From NCBI RefSeq assembly GCF_000975265.2, contig NZ_CP083405.1, positions 1,054,001-1,118,000 on the forward strand: 64,000 bases of DNA, written 5' to 3'. Positions 42,346 through 51,622 of this stretch are shown piece by piece. Position 1 is the stretch's first letter; each line of letters opens with the position of its first letter. The stretch is from Mycobacterium lepromatosis (GTDB lineage: Bacteria; Actinomycetota; Actinomycetes; Mycobacteriales; Mycobacteriaceae). The position numbers were made by a program, and so were the translations under genes. The notes below the pieces were generated by a model. The model ran no database searches. It was given only the letters and a program-made list of their open reading frames with translations, and was not told where the DNA came from.

Positions 42346-43326
42346 CACTGCGGGCAATCGCCAAGTGAAGTGTTGGCTATTGCGGCGGAAAGATTTCCAG
42401 CAACGGTGACAGTTCATCGGGTAGCTTGCCGAGCAATGTGATCCGACCTGTCAAGTGCCCAGGCGTGGGGCCAGTGTCGATGATGAAAACGTCGGCCCCA
42501 CGTTGTATCGAGCGGGACAACGTCGGCAGTATTGCCCGGCCGCTGGCGCCTTCGGGGACGATGGCTAACACCGATTACCTGGGTATCCACTGTGACAAGC
42601 GGGCCCGTGCAGCAAGTTGACACGCGAAAGCGCGTGAACGGAAAGATAGCACGTCTCCATCAGTTTGAGTGTTGTTTCGCAGGTGGTGGGATAGGAGTAG
42701 CCGCGTCCAGTGATGATCAACCGCTGAGCGAACCGGTAGCGCTGGGCAAGGGTGCTGAAATCGCACGCCAGTACGTGTTCACCCAGTTTTGGCAGCTGCA
42801 TCGGGTGCGCACCGTCGAAACCGCTTAGCTGAATGAACAATAAATGCAATGCTAGCAGCTCGGCGGTATATGATGGTTTCTGCAGTCGAACGTGCCGTCC
42901 CGGCGGGCACGTCTACGTGGATTTCGGTGGCGACCGCTACGTCGGAGCTCGGGTTGTTGGTCACGGCCAGGGTCAACAACCCGAGCTAATGGGCCACTTC
43001 GACGGATCGCATCAGGTCCGGCGAGTCGCCCGACTGGCCCACTGCGACGTAGAGCACGTCGTGCAGTTTCGGGTGGGTTCTCTATACTGTCATCGTTGAC
43101 GGCGACACCATGCCGGTAACCTGTGGATTATTTCGTTGGGGTATTTGGTGTATTGTACTGCGTTGTCACTGCTGCAACGAGCAATAAAAAGAGCGAATCG
43201 ATTTGCGGCAGAGGAGATCCGGTCTATCTAAGCGGCGATTGGGTCGGCGCTGTCGGCTAATAACCGTCGCCACACCGCAGGTTGTTCGGCGATCTCTGCG
43301 GCCATCAGCTGAACCTGAGCGGTCAT
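42310..43326 (-). pseudogene. SIS-domain sugar isomerase/aminotransferase remnant
   Basis: ATG 43326 begins MTAQVQLMAAEIAEQPAVWR, followed by RFALFIARCSSDNAVQYTKY (a mutated ARGTSDNA sugar-phosphate motif), LTLAVTNNPSSDVA, LAQRYRFAQRLIITGRGYSY, TLKLMETCYLSVHA, LLHGPACH and LAIVPEGASGRAILPTLSR. This is the two-SIS architecture of GlmS-like/AgaS-like isomerases. I do not recall such a gene between nagA and sugI in Mtb. It was probably co-transcribed with nagA. Frameshifted, with an inverted repeat at 42946-42987. Confidence 0.68.
42946..42987. repeat. Perfect inverted repeat, 14-bp arms, 14-base loop
   Basis: AGCTCGGGTTGTTG (42946-42959) is exactly complementary to 42974-42987. On the minus strand one arm encodes the native AVTNNPSS of the SIS domain. 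The other arm lies in the preceding codons and looks like a fold-back copy. Confidence 0.9.
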
Positions 43327-43329
43327 GAT

Positions 43330-44620
43330 CGACTATCAGCGGCAGTGGGTGTTTCTTTAAGCCAGCGCTTGCCGGTTTCCCCAGAAGTGTTGGATCCCCT
43401 CGAGTGGGCGCCCTTTGGTCTTTGGCGCATGCCGATAAACAACAGTGAAAGCAATCGACGCAAATAGCTTAAACACTGCGAAAGTGCCTGTGAAAACCTA
43501 GTGAATGCGGCATAATCAGTAATTTTGCGGCGACGATCGCGTTGGTCATCAGATTGGAGGCGAGTAGGGCGTTTGACCCCGTCGACCGCAGCAGAGTTGG
43601 ACTTGCCTCGCAAGCGTACATTCACCCTCGCGAGCCGAACCCGAAGCTAAAGCCTGTGTTGAACAACAGCACGCAGCCGAATTTTAATAACGGCCTAGCA
43701 CCGCTGAATCCTTGGAGGAACATCGCAGTCAACACGACGTCGGCGGTGCGCACGATTGCGATGCAGGCTAATAGGATTTGGCGCTGACCCCTCCGGTCGA
43801 CCAAAACTAGCGCGATACACACCGGCGAACTACCCGAGCGCCGGCAACGCAAGCAGCGCGCTGTTGCCCTGAAAGCCCATGGTCGCTAATAGCTGAGAGC
43901 TGTAGGAGATGATTGCTTCAATGCCGGTAATCTGGGCGAGAAAGCCCGGGGTGATCACGAAAACGGTGGCCCCGCCGAATACGACCGCCGCAGCATCGCG
44001 GACACGCCACGCTTGTCTTCGTTGAGGACACGGGGAATCTCGGCAAGTTCGGTGTCGACGTGGTCCTCGGGCTCCACTTGTTGCAGCGCCCGGCGATCGT
44101 TGACGACTCGGCTATTCAGCTGGTATTAGCGCGCAATATATGACATGCGCACCAACGATCGACAGCAACAGCGTCGCGGTCACCACAGTGCGCCCCATAA
44201 TCCATTGCCAGCTGTGCGTACCGACCAACAACCAACAGGTAATTAGTTAGATAGCCGAGGAGGATTCCCGCTGACGATCGCCACTTGGTGGGCGGTCAGC
44301 AACGATCCGCGCACCGCGACCGATGAGGATCCCGGCGAAGTACACCGGCATGATCACCACGGTCATGCTGATGGTCAGGCCAGTCAATAGCATCGGCAAC
44401 GATACCGAACGTGCACTCAGCAGCGCGAAGACCACGTAGCCTACGAGGATCAGCACAATCGACTTCTTACGTGCGGACTGCATTGGCTAGCACGCTGGCG
44501 CCGAAAGTTTTGGCGATCTGGCCGAGTACTGCGATCGTCGTCAGCATTGCTTGTTTGCCTTTTGGTAAGGACGAATTGGTTGGTGCTGAACATCAGCGCC
44601 GCCAGCGATGCCGGAAAAGG
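43330..44620 (-). pseudogene. sugI: sugI sugar transporter (MFS) remnant (Rv3331)
   Basis: A major-facilitator sugar/H+ symporter in pieces: KKSIVLILVGYVVFALLSA, LTISMTVVIMPVYFAGIL (near 44300-44480), ALVLVDRRGQRQILL (the R-D/G-R-R motif between helices 8 and 9, near 43800), and PK-KGR-LEGIQHFWG (PETKGRSLEEI-type end near 43390-43420). Follows dacB1 in the same direction, as in Mtb. Many frameshifts. Confidence 0.7.
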
Positions 44621-44860
44621 CCGTAGTCTTAGATGACGCCGATGCTGGATGAGGTGGGCTCAACCACTTAGTCCGTACTGCGAGGAGCGAGTCAGCTGAA
44701 CGACATCCGGGCGTTGCGCACTCAATGACAAGGTCGGAGCGTTCGAAGGTAAGACACATCGAGCACCAGGGCAACGTCCTGGTTAGGGGTCTTCGTCAAG
44801 GCAGAAACGCCGCCACAACCAAATGTGATTGAGTCAAACCAGTATTGTGCAGGCACCCGT

Positions 44861-46096
44861 TCAGTGTTGCTGCCGGCGGTTTAGCGAACGCGCGATCATG
44901 ATCAACCCGAACACGATCAACGTACCGACAACCGCTACGCCTACCCGTACCGGCAACGCGTCGTTTGATGACAGGATTCCGGCGGCTTGTGGGCCATGGC
45001 CGTGCCGATCCGCGTTACCGGCTATCGTGGGGTCGGGTTCGATCAGCGTGCCGATCCGGGTTCCTGCTGCGGTGTTAAAGCCGTAATCTAGCAAGTGCGC
45101 TGCTTGTTCCCACGGCGCAATCGGCTGCCGAGTCCCATGCAGCAGAACCGCCATCAGCCGTCGGCCACTACGGTTGGCGGCGCCCACAAACGTCTGGCCG
45201 GCGTCATCAGTGTAGCCGGTCTTGCCGCCCAACGCGCCCGGATACTGGTAGAGTAGTTGGTTGTCGTTTTCCAGCTGGTAGCCGGGGTGGTCGCCGTGAC
45301 CGGGAAAATTGAAGGTCCGGGTAGCGACGATGTCGCTGAACGAGGGGTTATGCCAGGCGTACCGGTAGAACAAGCCGATGTCGTAAGCCGACGTGCTCAT
45401 GCCCGGCCCGTCCAGTCCCGATGGCGTTGCTACCCGAGTATCCCGGCCGCCGAGCTTGGCGGCCAGCACGTTGATCTTCTGCAGCGCTTGCTGCATGCCG
45501 CCGAGCTGCATGGCCAACGCGTGCGCGGCGTCATTGCCCGAGTGCATCAACAACCCGTGCAATAGTTGGTTGATGGTGTATGTGCCGCCATCGTGGACGC
45601 CGACCTTGGTGCCCTCGGCGGCAGCGTCCTCGGCAGTTCCGGCGACCGATTTGTTGAGGTTGAACGTGTTGATCGACGCCATGGCTAACAGCACCTTGAT
45701 GATGCTGGCCGGGCGATGCCGGCCGTGTGGATCGCGGGCGGCGATGACTGCGCCGCTGTCCAGATCCGCCACTAGCCACGCCTCGGCGGAGAGGTCACCT
45801 GGCACTGGAGGTGTGTCGGGAGCGGTGATGATTCCGCAGTTGTTCAGTGCCTCGCCGCCGACCGGTGTGGGCGGCACTGCCAGTGGCATCGGTGGATTAC
45901 CGGCTTGGGGGACCTCCGACGAGTCCACCGCCGGTGGAGTGGCCACCTGGTATGGGCACGTTGCTGGATCGGCGTTGGGTCCGGCATTCGGTTCGGCATG
46001 TCCGACTGGCACGGTGGTCGGCAGGTTCAGCCCGACTGGTCCAGCGAGCGCGAAAACTGTTGCTAGCAGGCATGCAGTGTAACGTAAAAAAAACAT
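44861..46096 (-). CDS. dacB1: DacB1, D-alanyl-D-alanine carboxypeptidase
   Basis: Penicillin-binding-protein family peptidase (S11) that trims the terminal D-Ala of peptidoglycan stems, outside the membrane. 411 residues against ~405 in Rv3330. Hydrophobic N-terminus (residues ~5-25), proline-rich linker to ~100, then the three active-site boxes: Ser131-x-x-Lys134 (SIIK), Ser186-Gly-Asn188 (SGN) and Lys292-Thr-Gly (KTG). A C-terminal helix ([18 protein letters not shown]) anchors it. All catalytic residues are present, in contrast with the surrounding decay. Confidence 0.96.
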   Translation of the reverse strand: MFFLRYTACLLATVFALAGPVGLNLPTTVPVGHAEPNAGPNADPATCPYQVATPPAVDSSEVPQAGNPPMPLAVPPTPVGGEALNNCGIITAPDTPPVPGDLSAEAWLVADLDSGAVIAARDPHGRHRPASIIKVLLAMASINTFNLNKSVAGTAEDAAAEGTKVGVHDGGTYTINQLLHGLLMHSGNDAAHALAMQLGGMQQALQKINVLAAKLGGRDTRVATPSGLDGPGMSTSAYDIGLFYRYAWHNPSFSDIVATRTFNFPGHGDHPGYQLENDNQLLYQYPGALGGKTGYTDDAGQTFVGAANRSGRRLMAVLLHGTRQPIAPWEQAAHLLDYGFNTAAGTRIGTLIEPDPTIAGNADRHGHGPQAAGILSSNDALPVRVGVAVVGTLIVFGLIMIARSLNRRQQH

Positions 46097-46393
46097 CGTG
46101 CGTGCAGAGTAGGCGATCGGGCGTCCAGTTCTCGGAAGCCGCGCTGTGGCTGATGGTACAGAAGTTGCACGGCGTAGCTAATTCAACCTTGGCAGGGGAT
46201 ATATGGACACGTGCGAACGCTACTCAGCGTTAAACGCGGTGTCCGACCAGTCCGCGTGCCGATTCTACCAAATTACTAAATTTGGAATCCGGCGAGTTGA
46301 GCCATCAGGTCAAGCTCGGCTGGCGCTATTTTATAGCGTATATAGCGCGGACTGCGCAATAAGTGAGTCTGTTTGCCGTCGCTGAAGCGAAAA

Positions 46394-46950
46394 TTATGTG
46401 AAACAAACCTTTGGTTCTAGGACGTCATAGGTAGGCATCCAGGTCGATGTAGTCGGGCTCGCAATCAAACATTGCCTCCTGCTGTCAGGTGGGAAGGTGC
46501 GCAACTTTGGCCCCCACAGCTCGATTACGAAGCACTCACTGGGGGCGAATAGGGTGTGTCGCATTGCGGAAGCAGGAGACCCGCTCGGCTTGTTGGGGCG
46601 AGAGGGCATATTGGCTCGCCAGCCACGGCGGTGGTCATATCGCCTGCGGTAACGGGAATAGTTGTCTCATCGGCCTTCTCACGGAGCCGGGCGGTTATCT
46701 CGTGGCATAAGTTTGATGCCAGTGACGGACGCACCGCGCCCGGCCAGCAGGATGGCCACCCGGCTGGTGCCGAAAGCGAATTCCAGTGCCCGGCTGCTTG
46801 CCGCGAGTTCGGTGAGGTGCTCAACTACCGGCTCCGGTACCGCGGGTGCAAACCAACCCGATACCTGGGGTGGCATATCGCTGTGCCATGTTGGGGTCTT
46901 AATCGTCCTCTTGGGGCACGGCGCTGATTCTGTCGACCGGGCATGAGCTT
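46394..46950 (-). pseudogene. SAM-dependent methyltransferase remnant
   Basis: Leftward pieces: LTELAASSRALEFAFGTSRV and AILLAGRGASVTGIKLMP (motif I and post-I), ARLREKADETTIPVTAGDMT (motif II), FVIELWGPKLRTFPPDSR (motif IV-V, near 46500). A class I methyltransferase of about 240 residues compressed to ~185 codons; the motif I glycine signature ELGxGTGR has become EFAFGTSR. I do not recall an Mtb gene at this place. Confidence 0.6.
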
Positions 46951-48115
46951 TCAACGATTATTGCCTGCTCCTGCAGTCGCTTGTAGGCCTCGGTGAGCAT
47001 GCCGCATAGGAGGGGGATGGATTCGATGGTGTCTAACTTGGCCTGATCAACTTATCAGCGACGGCGCCAGCTGGATGACAGAATCGCCGCGGTCGTCGGT
47101 GTGCCTATCCAGCCCGGCCGCAAAGAGTGCCGACGACACGGTACCCGGCAGCGTTCGGCGTTCCTCGCCCGGGAAGGTCTGTTTGGTCACCTGGTCTTTG
47201 ACCAGTTCTATGCCGAAGAAATAACCTTTGCCGCGGACATCGCCGACAATCGGCAGGTCATACAATTTCTCCAAGACGGCGTGCAATGCGGGTGAGTGTT
47301 GTTTTACTTGTTCGTTGAGGTTCTCGCGCTCGAAGACATCGGGGTTGGCCAGCGCGACGACTGTCGATACCTGGTGATCGCCGAGTGTATAGCTGTGCGG
47401 GAACGACGTCTTGCCATCGTTGAAAAGTGCGACAGCTTGTCACTGGTGATTATCGTGCTCAGTAGTGAATAGCCCAACGTCAGCCGCGTGGCGAGGGTTA
47501 TCATGTCGGTCTGGTAGTCGAAGTCGTAACAGATGAATATCGACCCAGCCCGGCTGAACGCACAGATCACCTTGTCGAAGACCAGCAGTACGTCGTATTC
47601 GTCGCAGACTCGCTCAAAATAGCGAGGGGGAAGCGGGAATGGAATCACCTGCTTTCCGTACCGGTTCCAAGAAGATCGCGGCAACGGTCTGGAATCCTGC
47701 AAACTTGATCGCCTCGGCGGTCCGGTTAGCAGTCCACTGCCCGAAGGCCTTGATGTCCGGTATGGATCAGCTCCGGCGCACGGTAGAAGTTTGTGTTGAC
47801 ACTCGGAAGCCGCCGAGCTTCACCGGCTCAAACGGCGCCTTGAACAATGGTAGTCTGGCAATCACTAGTACCTCTTGGGTGGCGCATGGTAGGCGATCGA
47901 GCGCGAAATGACCTTATTTTTGTCGAGTTTGCTGTTGAGCCTGAAGTGCTGCTTGGCAAGTTGCCATACTTTTCGACCACTTTGGTGCCGCCGCTGGTAA
48001 AGAACACTCGGTTCAGGTTGCCTGGAGCATAGTTGGCTAGACGCTCGGCGAATTCGATCGCAAGCGGTGTGGCGTATTCCCACAGTGGAAAGAACCCCAG
48101 TGTGTTGGCTTGCCG
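46951..48115 (-). pseudogene. Class III aminotransferase remnant (Rv3329), 5'-truncated
   Basis: Fragments follow the ~438-residue PLP aminotransferase Rv3329: AIEFAERLANYAPGNLNRVF, FTSGGTK, LAKQHFRLNSKLDKNKVISR, SIAYH, then PPRYFERVCDEYDVLLVFDK, VICAFSRAGSIFICYDFDYQ, TDMITLATRLTLGYSLL and VLEKLYDLPIVGDVRGKGYF. The active-site lysine normally in CAKGLTSGYS is lost (LATRLTLGYS). About 70 N-terminal codons are missing; the remnant of sigJ begins there instead. Confidence 0.78.
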
Positions 48116-48975
48116 GGAAGAGCTACGATTGCATTCTAATGTCGGTCGTTTATCGGCTAACCGGAACTGTGGCCGACGCCGAGATCGTACGTGAGGACCT
48201 CAAAGCCTGGCTGATCGTGTGTGGTAAGTCAGGCTCGGCTTGGATCGACTGAGGTCGGCGACGCACTGGCGTTAGACCTACACTGGTAAATCGGCTTCCC
48301 GAATCCGTGGTCGTCGATTTGGACAGCGTCGATCTGCTGTCTACAGTGGTGGCCGCCGAGTATGCCTGGTTTGTGGTAACGGCGGTATTTAGAACGCCTC
48401 GGCCCCGGTCAGCGAGTCGCGTTCATGCTGCACGACGGGTGCGCCGTACTGTTAGCCGATGTGGCAGACGTGTTGGGGACCAGCGTGGCCGCTAGCCTTG
48501 CTGGCCCGTAAAGCTGCTGCCGCGGAGTTGCCCCAAACCCGATCCCAGTCACAGCGAAGTGGTCGGCCAGCTGATGGCCGCAATGGCCAAATGGTGACCT
48601 GGAAGCCGTGGTGTTGTTGCTTAATCTCGATATTATCTTTACCGACGATTCAAACAGCAAGGTGAACAAAGAAGTTCACGGCATCAACGGAGCGGACATG
48701 GTGGCCCGGTTCATGTTTCCCCAGCCCGCCGCTACGGCCTGGTGTTCTTTACCGTCAATTAGCTGGCACTGGTCAACGGTGAACTGGTCGCCTACGCCGA
48801 AAGTTACTCCGACATCGATGGCTATCGGGAGATGGCTCCGCGGATCACCGCGATGACGATGAGCGACGGAAAGATTTGCGCTATATGGTATTCACTAACA
48901 CCGATAGGTTCATCGGCTATATATTACGGGGTAATCCACGGAATCATTCCACTTCAACGGAACTAAATACTTGCA
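48110..48975 (+). pseudogene. sigJ: sigJ ECF sigma factor remnant (Rv3328c)
   Basis: Plus-strand pieces of an ECF41-type sigma factor with SnoaL-like C-terminal domain: MSVVYRLTGTVADAE (region 2 start, ATG 48138), LDSVDLLSTVVAAEYAW, RVAFMLHDG-like region 4, NEVVGQLMAAMA, LALVNGELVAYAES with DIDGYREMAPRITAMT, MSDGKICAIWY. Frames change at least five times and stops are present. Divergent from the aminotransferase remnant, as in Mtb, with the intergenic part deleted. Confidence 0.75.
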
Positions 48976-48979
48976 TCGA

Positions 48980-49500
48980 TGATGACTAGTTCGGCGTTTA
49001 TGTGTTCCCCGCATGTTCTCGATGTCGATGTCATAGCTTAATTAGATCATGTCGGCGTTGCTGAAGTGGGCGCGTAGCTCAGCGATTTGCTCGTAGGTAA
49101 TCGGGCGCGGGTCGTCGGTGATAGCGATGACAACGTGTTTGTTGTCGATGAAATACGCAGAATTTGTATAGTTGTTTACATCCTTTAGTCGCTCGATATT
49201 CGAGGCTATCAACGTACTGCAGCATAGCGCCAAAGTTGGCACACTATAAGCAGCCTACGTGCGGGTGGTCCAGTACACGGCCAACTCGCAAACACTGGCT
49301 GGTGGCGCGCAACGCGCGTTCTAGAGCGATTTCATGGATGTCGCCGTTCAGGAGCTAGATTGGGATGGTGCGCATAGACGGCGAAAGATTCGCGCCTCGC
49401 CGTAGCTTTGTTTGGCGATGCGGTACATCAGCGGGACAAAGTGGTGCTTCTTGCAGGGATAGCGGCTCGATGCGGGTTTTCTGTGTCATACCCATGAGAT
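48980..49500 (-). pseudogene. AhpD-like (carboxymuconolactone decarboxylase) remnant
   Basis: The frame at 49042-49242 contains YFIDNKHVVIAITDDPRPIT and YEQIAELRAHFSNADMI, which resembles the second half of AhpD-like proteins (ITDDPRAITDEQVAELRAHFSDADIIELT). Upstream pieces (LLNGDIHEIALERALRATSQ) fit the segment before the CxxxH redox motif, which itself is not intact. Short family (~180 aa), strongly decayed. Confidence 0.5.
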
Positions 49501-50025
49501 GAGACAGGCCGCCGGGATGTGGCTGCGTCAACGCGATAACTATTAAAAAATGTAGATCAGATGTCGGAAGGAAATAACGTGATGGCGCTTTAGCGCCACT
49601 GGTTAAGTGAACAAGTGACCCAGATGACAGTTTTTCGCTTCTATTTCAACGTGTTCGTTATCGAGTTACTTAAGAGCGTTATTGCTACCTGTCGATGTGT
49701 CGAAAGATTTATCTATGCAAAATTTTTCGCTACTGATCGTCTTGGCGTTCCGTCGCCGCTTTCTACGCTGGTCAAACCCGTTGCGACTAAGTGGCTGCGA
49801 GTCGACGTCCTGGTGCTCGACATTGGGTTCTTGAATCTGGTGCTGCTGGAAGGCGATATCGCCACAACCGATGCTACGATCAACGGCCGTCTGGATGTTG
49901 TTCTGGGTAGCTCACATATGAAATGGGGATATAGTGAGGACAACATCACCTTCGACGCGTTCGTTGCCCGGGCGCGACGGCTACGCTAAACTCTCGATGA
50001 ACTCAACCGCCAGTTCCAGCCTTTA
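49501..50025. other. Unidentified plus-strand remnant
   Basis: A 124-codon frame (49615-49989) ends with DNITFDAFVARARRLR, and the next frame continues KLSMNST. The segment VLVLDIGFLNLVLLEGD looks protein-like but I cannot place it in a family. It could be the tail of one decayed gene. Confidence 0.3.
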
Positions 50026-50524
50026 CGGCTATCTGCAGCAGACTGAAATGCGAACGGCATAACATATCCCGCGCTTAGGCCGATCCAATGCCGTGGCTTC
50101 AATGGTTGCGGAACACCGGCCGCTGATTATCGGCGGACCGGCAGCCGGATGTTACAGATCGCCGCCGAGCATGCCAGCATCTACCAAGTTCATCGTCAGA
50201 TACCAGGGATGATGCGACTCGCCACTTCCGCCGAAGTCGATGACTGCATTTCATACGTCCGCAAGTGCGCCAGTAATCGTGCCGATCAACTTGAACGGCA
50301 CGCCTTGGTTCACGCTGTGGTGCCCACTGGCGATCGCCACTGTGCAGCCGAAAAGATCTCCCAGCAACACGGCAACCGGTATGACTCCAGAGGAGGTGTT
50401 GCAGCTGCCCCCAGAGTTACCTAGGCACCCGTCACACAGATGGCCTAACATCTGCCCCTCGACCGCTACGGATTCACGCACTACGTTATCCACCAACCAA
50501 ACCTGGACAGTTTTTGCTCTAGTC
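50026..50524 (-). pseudogene. Unidentified minus-strand gene remnant
   Basis: A 91-codon frame starting at 50526 reads MTRAKTVQVWLVDNVVRESV, then GHLCDGCLGNSGGSCNTSSG, PVAVLLGDLFGCTVAIASGH and PFKLIGTITGALADV. Codon usage and hydrophobic pattern look coding. No family recognised. The frame stops at 50251 and further decayed sequence follows. Confidence 0.3.
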
Positions 50525-50827
50525 ATCCAGAATCCGCCAAGAATCCGTTAATACAGAAACAGCTTGGTGTTCTCCTGCGCGTGGCCCGCCGACAACAGCG
50601 CGACGTGGCACCATCCTTTCGGGTATGCCAACTAGGATTTCTCTCCTGGGGTGGCGGATGGGCGTGGTGACAGCACGTTATAGGTGCCAACTAGCTCAGC
50701 CTTAATTTGTCAGACTGACAGGTGACTTTCGAATGCGATATCGCATGAATGGATCGTGTGGCTGGTCGCGGCGCGGTACTCCTGGGAGGTGAACGTTGCT
50801 GCAGGGGCCGCCAGGAGCCGGCATCGG
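50525..50827. other. Spacer downstream of sdhB
   Basis: About 300 bases without a recognisable gene. No strong hairpin plus T-run could be identified as a terminator for the sdh operon. Confidence 0.35.
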
Positions 50828-51622
50828 TTAGCGCGAGAACATTAGCGCGCGCTTGACTTCTTGGATCGCTTTGGTCACCTCTATGTTGCGTGGGCAGGAT
50901 TCGGTGCAGTTGAACGTGGTTCGGCACCGCCACACCCCGTCGATCTCGTTGAGGAGGTCCAGGCGCTCGCCGGCGCCCTCGTCGCGGCTGTCGAAGATGA
51001 AGCGATGTGCGTTGACGATCGCAGCGGGACCGTAGTAGGTGCCCTCGCTCCAGAACACCGGGCAGCTGGTTGTGCAGCATGCGCATAGGATGCACTTGGT
51101 GGTGTCGTCGTAGCGAGCTCGGTCGGTCGGGCTTTGGATGCGCTCCCGGGTCGGCGGGTTGCCGCTGGTGATCAGGTAGGGTTTCACCGCGCGGTAGGCG
51201 TCGAAGAACGGCTCCATGTCGACCACTAGGTCCTTTTCCACCGGCAGCCCGCGGATCGGTTCGACTGTAATGGTCAGGTTCTTGCCCGTTTTTTTCGGTA
51301 GCAGGTTGCGCATCAGTACCTTGCAGGCCAGCCGGTTGACGCCGTTGATCCGCATAGCATCAGAGCCGCACACCCCGTGCGCGCAGGATCTCCGGAAGGT
51401 GAGCGTGCCGTCCAAGTAACTCTTGATGTAGATCAGCAGGTTCAACAGTCGGTCGGTGGGCAGGCAGGGCACCCGGAAGTTCTGCCAGCCACCAGTTTCC
51501 GCGAACGCATCGGGGTTTTCCGGGTTGAATCGTGCAATCTTCACGGTCACCATCACCGCGTCATCCGGAATCGGTGGTCGGGGAGGTTCTAGCGACTCGA
51601 CCTCGACAGGCTCAACGGCCAT
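50828..51622 (-). CDS. sdhB: SdhB, succinate dehydrogenase iron-sulfur subunit
   Basis: Carries electrons from SdhA's FAD to quinone at the membrane. 264 residues (Rv3319 ~263). [2Fe-2S] ligands Cys80, Cys85 and Cys100 with Asp88 in place of a fourth cysteine (CAHGVCGSD), as in E. coli SdhB. [4Fe-4S] ligands Cys177, Cys180, Cys183 with Cys243. [3Fe-4S] ligands Cys187, Cys233, Cys239. The ATG shares one base with the sdhA stop (TAATG), so it is translationally coupled. Last gene of sdhCDAB. Confidence 0.97.
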   Translation of the reverse strand: MAVEPVEVESLEPPRPPIPDDAVMVTVKIARFNPENPDAFAETGGWQNFRVPCLPTDRLLNLLIYIKSYLDGTLTFRRSCAHGVCGSDAMRINGVNRLACKVLMRNLLPKKTGKNLTITVEPIRGLPVEKDLVVDMEPFFDAYRAVKPYLITSGNPPTRERIQSPTDRARYDDTTKCILCACCTTSCPVFWSEGTYYGPAAIVNAHRFIFDSRDEGAGERLDLLNEIDGVWRCRTTFNCTESCPRNIEVTKAIQEVKRALMFSR

